This document shows, piece by piece, positions 57,641-64,000 of a DNA stretch of 64,000 nt. The notes beneath the pieces were generated by a model. That model did not search any database and was not told the origin of the DNA. It saw only the letters and a list, made by a program, of their open reading frames with translations. Numbering within the stretch: the first letter of the stretch is position 1; the number at the start of each line of letters is the position of its first letter. A program made the translations under genes and the position numbers. This stretch comes from Delphinapterus leucas (lineage: Eukaryota; Chordata; Mammalia; Artiodactyla; Monodontidae): the NCBI RefSeq assembly GCF_002288925.2, contig NW_022098076.1, positions 63,821,566-63,885,565 on the forward strand, read 5' to 3'.

Positions 57641-59525
57641 AGGGTGTTCCTTTGACGGGCAGTACCTGGAATTGAAGATGGCCCTGGCATTTACCTTGTC
57701 CATGTCAGAGAAGACCATCTCTTCCCTCATGTGATAGCAAACAGCACAGCAGTCGCCCTCTCCTCAGACACTCCATACATCATATAAAACATAGTAAAGT
57801 ACTTTGCTAGCCCACATGAAATGTATTTTCTCTTGTAAAATTTCTGAAGGGATTTAAAAAGTCATTTGCTTTTGGGATAAGGTTTTTTATCCAAGACTAA
57901 CTCACTTAATTCTCGATTGGCAGTGATTTCTTGACAAGCATCAGGCATACTCAGGAATTCTTACAAAATGAGAGAATCTAACCTACAAATTGCTTTCAGA
58001 TGTAGTGAAATTTTTATGAACACGAAATATAACAAATAATGAAATTGACATCATGTTACATTTTGTAGATGTTTAAGCATTTATTAATTTCAGTTTATCA
58101 ATTTTCTATTTTGGAAGCAGTACACCTTTTGAGATCTTAAAGCATTTTTATAGGCCTTTGAAAGAAACAAGGCTGTGAGTGCTGTGTTTTCAGTGACTGA
58201 ATAATGCTGAGACTTCCATATTCTCTGACAGAGGTAAAGAGCCAATACACCCATATGTGAGGCTAATGATGGCAATAGCTTCTTTTGGAGACCACTGTGG
58301 CTTCTTCTGGCTGCCCTGTTTGCCCACCTTCTACATGATAGAAACCAGATAAAAGGGTACTCTTTTGGACAACTTTGTGTGTCTTTCAACTTTCCTTGAT
58401 CACATTCATCTTTCTCTTTCTTGGCCAGCACCCCATCCATGGTGCATTGCTCCTTTGCTCCCAATCTTAGATGAAAAGTGAGATGGATGCATTTGATTTC
58501 ATGATCTGGTTTCAACTGAGGGGCTGGGTCACACAACCTGAAAGTGAGGAGAGTTCCATTGGCTCTTGCCCAATAGGAAACAGGAGAAAGGAAGGAACCA
58601 GATAAATCTTCCGTCCATTTTCCCTTCTTACCTCTCTTCTGGAAAAGTCCTGTTGGTCAAACAGACATGCCTGCTATACTTCTTCAAGACTAGTGAAGCA
58701 GGGCCAGCAGGCAAATGTGTTGATTTGCATCTTTCTTTATCTCATATCCTTTTCTCTTTCACCCCCATCACCTGGGTTTGTACTTTAATTCTTGCCTCTA
58801 GCTTCACCTTCTAGACGAACCCAGCCAAGAGAGTGCCAAGCACCAAGTTGTCGTTCGTGGGTCTAGTACCAAGTAACTTTCCTTGGCTTGTTCTTTAAAC
58901 TGTATCCTAGTCACCTTTCCAGCTTCTGACTATTGCTTTTTGTTTTCCTCTTGGTTTTTATTCCCAGTTCATCCTTGAATATCCCGTTTTGTAGGGTAGA
59001 CCAAGAAAATACTGAACTTCCTATTGACTAAATGACGAATCCAGGTCTCTCTTTTATCTTGCCTATATACAGTTATATTGTTTTCAGCCCAATTGCAAGA
59101 CCTTTTATTTATCCCTGTTAAATCTGAGCATTTTAGTCAGCTCATTATTGCTCTCATCTGTCAAAAACATTTAGAATCCTGATACAGTCATTTTCCGTGA
59201 CACAGTTTTGTGTCATCTGTGTCTGATGAACCCTTTTTTTTTTTTTTTTTTGCCTTCATTCACTGATATTAGAATATACAATCCATGGTGGATGAAAGGG
59301 CCTGGGACAACCTGTAGAAAACTTCTAAGCCCTAATCTTCACCATTTAAGCATATTTGTTTATTCACTTACTAATTCAATTATTCTTTGCCTTTGGGCAA
59401 AGTAACTCAATTCCATTTCACAAACATGATTGCCTAATTTGGGCAAACCTCAGTGTGGTGTTACTTGCTGGGTCACAGAGACAAACAAGATGCTAGAGAA
59501 TTCTTACTGGTGGGGATTTCTCTAC
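57641..59525. other. Unique sequence, nothing assigned
   Basis: The 148-codon minus frame at 58090-58536 has no recognised domain and its length is within chance expectation. An 18-nt T-run lies at 59234-59251. Confidence 0.4.
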
Positions 59526-59528
59526 TTT

Positions 59529-59661
59529 AAAGGAAGATAGGGGAATTCCCTGGAGGTCCAGTGGTTAGGACTTGGTGCTTTCACTGCCGAGGGCAGGGGT
59601 TCAATTCCTGGTTGGGGAACTAAGATCCCACAAGCTGTGTGGCCAAGAAAAAAGGAAGATA
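59529..59661 (+). mobile_element. Short CHR-type SINE with 11-bp TSD
   Basis: The body at 59540-59650 has 'gggaattccctggaggtcca', 'gtggttaggacttggtgc', box-B-like 'ggttcaattcctgg' and 'ggggaactaagatcccacaa'. It is flanked by the direct repeat 'aaaggaagata' at 59529-59539 and 59651-59661. It is a full-length version of the family seen in reverse at 4621-4710. Confidence 0.92.
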
Positions 59662-60825
59662 AACCTGTGGTGGAGATACTGCAGAAGAGACCAACCTTTT
59701 TTGTATACCCCTCAAACCACACAGATGGTCACTACTTATTTCTTCGCCATGAATACAGCTCTGATGAAGGAAAAAAGAAATGCAGTTTAATAATGCTCTA
59801 AGAAACTAGATAAACTAGAAGAATCACCTTCTCTCGCTGAAAATTGAGTTTACGAAGGTGTGAATTCAGAAACTAAAACTAGCCTCCTTCCTAAGCACCT
59901 ACCCATGTCGATAAAAATTCTTTGCCAATTCACAAAGTCCTATCGTGGTTGCAAATTCCTCTGTCACAATAATTGTTTCCTGTTAACTTTTAAGGCAAGA
60001 GTGAGAGGTTTATTGAATGGCAAGACGAGCATCTGGCATTTCTGGTGTAGTATCTGGAATTTCAGTAAATGTCAAACACACATTTCTTAGACGGAAAGAG
60101 GGAAGAAGACACTGGGAAAAGAAAACTAAGAGATAGCAAAAGTATTGGGAAATTACATATGAATTTTCAGAAGTGTATAAGAACTTTTCTTAAGCTCATT
60201 ATTATCATTTACAAATGAACTTTTATTTGTAGTCTGAGAAAGATGCTACTTCAAAGTAATTAGTATAAACTGCCCTAAGGAGTAGAAACAGGAAAAAATG
60301 CACATCTCTGAAAGGGGCCTACTAATAAAAATCATAGATTGAATCACCTGGATAATTTAGTAGTTACCACAGTGAAATCCATAGAGAAAAACAGAAGCCA
60401 AAACATAATTCAATATATGAGTCAAAGGATATCTTCAGGAAAACCAAACAAACCATCATTACTAGGTGACTCAATTCCAGAGAAACCATTGATTAACCAA
60501 GATGCCAACTAAACACGAGGGAAGCAACACGCCATCTTTTTCAATTTTAACGATTCTAAACTCAAACAATACTTTCCTCCCCTTTTATTTGTCTTTTTCC
60601 TCTTATTTTAATGGCTTGAGTCTTGTAGAATATGGCTAACTGATTCTCACCCTTGTCAGAGCAGGCAACCAGTCACTACATAAGCATGTACATGTATAAC
60701 ACACACACACTCGGGAAGAATATTTCATTAACAACCTGTTAGACATTGAAGGCCCAAACTCCCCTGATGATGTCTGGACTGTGATAGAACTGAGATGGAG
60801 AGACAAGCCTAAATCGGACACGGGG
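59662..60825. other. AT-rich unique sequence, nothing assigned
   Basis: A short (AC)n tract lies at about 60700-60711. No gene or confident repeat. Confidence 0.4.
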
Positions 60826-60829
60826 AAGG

Positions 60830-61010
60830 TGGCGGGATCATATATCTGATCTCAGCAGCTGCCCGGCCGCTTCCTGGCAGTGGCCTCATGGGTGGCAGCT
60901 CAGCGACGTGTTCTCCCGCAGGGAACGGGTGAGGAGGAAAACAGGAAAAATTACACTGTTTGCAACCCAAATAAATCCCTAAGGATTTATGACTTAATCT
61001 TCGCGCAGAA
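60830..61010. promoter_or_regulatory. Small GC/CpG-rich pocket
   Basis: About nine CpGs in roughly 110 bp ('ggtggcgggatca', 'ctgcccggccgcttcctggc', 'cagcgacgtgttctcccgca'), an E-box CAGCTG near 60858, and AT-rich flanks with 'tcttcgcgcagaatc' beyond. Possible regulatory element; no supporting gene. Confidence 0.25.
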
Positions 61011-61404
61011 TCACTGAAAGAAACACAAGCCAGTTAACTGAAATTAATTTAAAAAGCAATTTTAATCTTTGCTTGTTCACTCAACGAACATTAAAGGGGA
61101 GCCAATTCATAATCTACAGCAATACATGGAAAAATCCCCTCTCTTCTCCTTTCCTTTTACACACACAACACCCCTCGCACAGGGTCTCTGGAATTTCTCT
61201 TTCCCTAAAGCCCTCCCTCTCAATCCTCTATCCCTCTAACTCCCACAGGCACTGCACAGTCTCTTTCTTCTTTCCCTGGGGCCACCCAGACACACCTGTC
61301 TGATGGTCTAGGAATGCTGTGGAGACTCTGCAATTCCTTGCTGAAGGAAGCGCGAAGATTCCCTTTGCTGACTCTCCCCCATTGTTCTCGTTCCTTCTGT
61401 GGCA

Positions 61405-61583
61405 TTGCCAGATAAAACACAGGACACCCAGGCAAATTAGAAGCTCAGGCCAGCAAGAAGTAATTTTTCAGTGTAGGTCCCATGCAGTATGTGGGACATA
61501 CTTACACTGAAAGATGATTTGTCATTTATCTGAAACTCAAGTTCAAATGAATGTCCTGTATTTTTATTTTCTAAATCCAGCAA
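61405..61583. repeat. MER53-like palindromic DNA transposon
   Basis: Ends are inverted repeats ('ttgccagataaaacacagga' on the left; right end '...ctaaatccagcaa'). The centre forms a hairpin: 'tttttcagtgta' with 'ggtcccatg' pairs with 'gtgggacatac' and 'ttacactgaaaga'. The whole element is 179 bp and non-autonomous. Family name from memory. Confidence 0.7.
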
Positions 61584-63150
61584 TCATATAATTCTGGAGA
61601 ATACTATTCACCAGAAATTCTTGTTCCCATCAGGGAAACAAATAAGGCACTTTTAGACCCTCCTAGAGCTATCTGAGAGGAAATTGGTCTAGAATTTCCA
61701 CAGAATGAGCTAGAATACTATTTAATTTTGTTATCAGGCACGTGAGTCACTTTGTCCAGCTTCACCCATAAGAAAATGCTTGGCCAAAATTAATTTGCAC
61801 ATATAAATTAACTGTGTTTTCATATTCTATCTAGAAGTTTAGGATATGCCTAGCATAGTATTTGGTATACAGCAGAGGATACAAAATAGATCTTTTTGAG
61901 TGTAATTAAAAGATTCCTCTGTTATCTAAAAAAATTGTGTCCAATATACATATCAACAGTATTAATCGCATGCGAAATTACATGAGACTGTGTGTTTGGT
62001 CTTCGTATAAATGTATCCGAATGCTGACACGTAAAGGCACAATCTCCTTTTCTAAGGAGTCACCTTGGAAGGTGACGAATTTTCTCTAATGATGCTGCTC
62101 CAAACATGTAGTGTCCTCTCTAGCCAATCTCAGCACCCATTTCCGGTCCATGCAGAAGAATTATTCTTCTTGTTTTATGTTCTCCCTTTGTTTTGTCCTC
62201 AGACTGTATTCCCCAGCTGGTCTCCCACCTAACCCACCCTGCTTGGTTCTAAATGGCTATTTCCAAAAGGTCATAGCTAGCCTCCAAGGATGAAGATTCA
62301 CAACCACTGGGAACCCAGTGACACCTCAATTAACAAACCCCCTGGAAGCAAAGGTCTTTTATAATAAAGTCCCCTTATTAAAAATGAGATTAACTACTTA
62401 TAAATCATATACAGTACAGCACCCTATATGTGCACCCTGGGCAAAAAAGCCTTCTCAAAGAGCTTCTGTTTGTCCCTGTCCTGTTCAAAGCAAAGAGATT
62501 GATTCCAAATGGCAAGTCGGGGTGAGGGTCACTCTGCCCACCCCCTCTCCCTGTTGGGTGCCCTTCACCCCACCCCCTACCCCAGAGGCAATCTCCTCCT
62601 GCCTTCACACCCCATCCCCAACTTCAGGTACCCAATATCCTATCCACATTAACAAGAATTTACATTGACTTATTCATTACCTGATTATATTTCACTGGGA
62701 ATTCATTTGCTCAGAAATATTTATTTAGAGTACGTTTCAGTCAATGGGCATATTTTAACCAGCAACTTGAACGATAGTTGGCATTATAATCTTTGTTCCT
62801 ATTACAGGAGAGCCAAGAATAATCAGGCAGATGTGGATATATTTTAGGAAATGAGAATGCATCTGAAATTACTGTCTATTCCTAAGTGATCAAACTGATT
62901 TGAGAGGGAGTGGAGAGAGGGTCAAAAGTGTTTTCTTTGATACTCACATGGTGCCCTTTGTCTTAGACAGAAGAAGGTGGGCTGAGTTTAGATTTCTGGA
63001 AGCCCATTTCTCAGAGCAACTTGGAGAGACTTTATAACTGTCTTCTCTGAGAACCCCCCCTGACACCCTGCAGTGTCTGAGGAAGTAAATGCCCCAAGGA
63101 GGTGAAGGGCAAAATGAGAAAGGCATATGGATTTTGGTGAATGTGCCTTC
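61584..63150. other. Unique sequence, nothing assigned
   Basis: A C-rich tract at about 62520-62590 gives GC-skewed frames (62318-62668 and 62405-62608) without domains. Confidence 0.4.
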
Positions 63151-63159
63151 CCATTAGTA

Positions 63160-63310
63160 AGGAGAACAAAGTAATACTTGGTCCATCTTCAAACCCAGTA
63201 AAAGTTCCCTTTTTGCATCATCAATGGCATCACTGTAATTAGGAAAAATTATGTGACATCCTAATTCACATCCCTGACGTCATCAAAACCAACCATACAG
63301 CCAACCTTAA
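63160..63310. promoter_or_regulatory. Repeat-free block with perfect palindromic CRE
   Basis: TGACGTCA at 63275-63282 is the full consensus for CREB/ATF binding. The preceding 100 bp have 'ctgtaattaggaaaaatt' and 'catcctaattcac', giving two more homeodomain-like cores. No repeat recognised. Regulatory role inferred. Confidence 0.35.
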
Positions 63311-64000
63311 TATCAACACATATATTTATATTCTTTTTAATATTTCTTAACCAAATGTTGGGCAACCATCTGGAAGATTTGGTACATAATTACCTTAATT
63401 CTTTGCCTTAAAAAAGTAAACTTCGAGCTAGTACATTGCTGAGAACATCCAGCATTTAGAGGTTCAGGAAAGTGACATGTGGGCGATGGTGAATGCTTAA
63501 TATCATTCATTTGTCTATATTCAGGGAGAAGTGGAGGTGTTCCTGCCCTATTCATGTCTCTCTCTAGACCATAAAAGCAGGAATAAGCAAAATTATGATG
63601 CCTCGTGATGATGAATAATAATAATGCAAAACAGCAATACCTATCTTCAGATTGTGATGCCAATTTCTTAGCCTTTTTGTATGCAGTTGAAGAGCTGGAT
63701 TTTTATAGCAAATCTGCCTTTAGGCCCCCAATGTCTTCCCATATCTCATACCCACTCCCAAACACACACTCACACTTTGGGGTTGGAAAGGTGACTTTCA
63801 AATTAGGATGTCAGAAATGACACAAAATTGGTTTTGCACTCCTCAAAAAATTATCCTGCTCATTTTAATTGGACATACTTATATAATTGTTATTAACAGT
63901 CATTTATTGGGTGTCAAAAATGATCTGCATTGACGTTGAGGAAAACATAGACCAAATGGTCGTAAGTGACTCTTTCTTGATGAATGTATCTTCTGAAAAC
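63311..64000. other. Unique sequence, nothing assigned
   Basis: Overlapping frames at 63337-63663 and 63605-63820 have no domain. No confident repeat. Confidence 0.4.

Noticed and set aside
58090..58536. 148-codon minus-strand frame
   Set aside because: No domain recognised. With stop frequency about 0.055 per codon, one or two frames this long are expected by chance in 64 kb.
1..64000. CRISPR arrays, bacterial operons, riboswitches, rRNA
   Set aside because: The sequence is a mammalian nuclear region; no direct-repeat/spacer arrays or prokaryotic features are present. The tRNA-like box A/B motifs all belong to SINEs.

Overview
This window is nuclear DNA from a mammal, almost certainly a cetacean. 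The diagnostic evidence is a set of tRNA-derived CHR-type SINEs with intact target-site duplications at about 4.6, 10.9, 11.2, 22.0, 27.9, 56.3 and 59.5 kb. Two L1 3' ends of the cetartiodactyl type (27.9-28.2 and 36.3-36.5 kb) support this, over a background of ancient mammalian MIR, L2, L1M, MaLR LTR and hAT/mariner-type DNA relics.

I find no intact protein-coding gene. All reading frames are short. The longest ones are explained by repeats (207 codons antisense in an L2, 168 and 148 codons across two SINEs) or fall in the range expected by chance for 64 kb of AT-rich DNA. The only recognisable coding relic is a dead KRAB/C2H2 zinc-finger sequence (about 14.06-16.94 kb), frameshifted and cut up by two nested MaLR-type LTRs and a further unidentified repeat-like segment. 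Two short segments have good splice sites on both sides and may be exons of unidentified transcripts: 18,260-18,332 and 53,801-53,867, both on the + strand. A CpG-island-like segment at 49.5-49.9 kb, with smaller GC-rich patches at 48.3 and 60.9 kb, is the best promoter candidate.

Layout: 0-10 kb is repeat relics (L1M, a MIR split by an LTR, MER5A, MIR, L2). 10-13 kb holds a motif-rich unique block, twin SINEs sharing three copies of one target site, MIR and L1. 13.3-17.3 kb is the zinc-finger pseudogene and its nested LTRs. 17.5-19.8 kb is mostly unique, with a candidate exon. 19.8-23.7 kb has MIRs and a DNA transposon carrying a SINE. 25.6-28.2 kb has a long L2 split by MER5A, an LTR, and a SINE-in-L1 nest. 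28.2-40 kb is mixed unique sequence, L2 and L1. 40.9-42.3 and 47.2-50.3 kb are repeat-poor with clustered homeodomain-like motifs and the CpG-rich segment. 52.8-61.6 kb is MIRs, two SINEs and a palindromic MER53-like element. 63.2 kb has a perfect palindromic CRE.

The pattern (no genes, repeat-poor AT-rich islands with TAATTA-like motifs, one CpG-rich spot) fits a large intron or gene-poor regulatory desert, but conservation could not be tested here. I found no evidence of a novel enzymatic, defence or mobile system. The most informative material is insertion history, plus a few candidate regulatory or exonic segments. Repeat family names come from memory of consensus sequences, and boundaries are approximate unless fixed by a target-site duplication.
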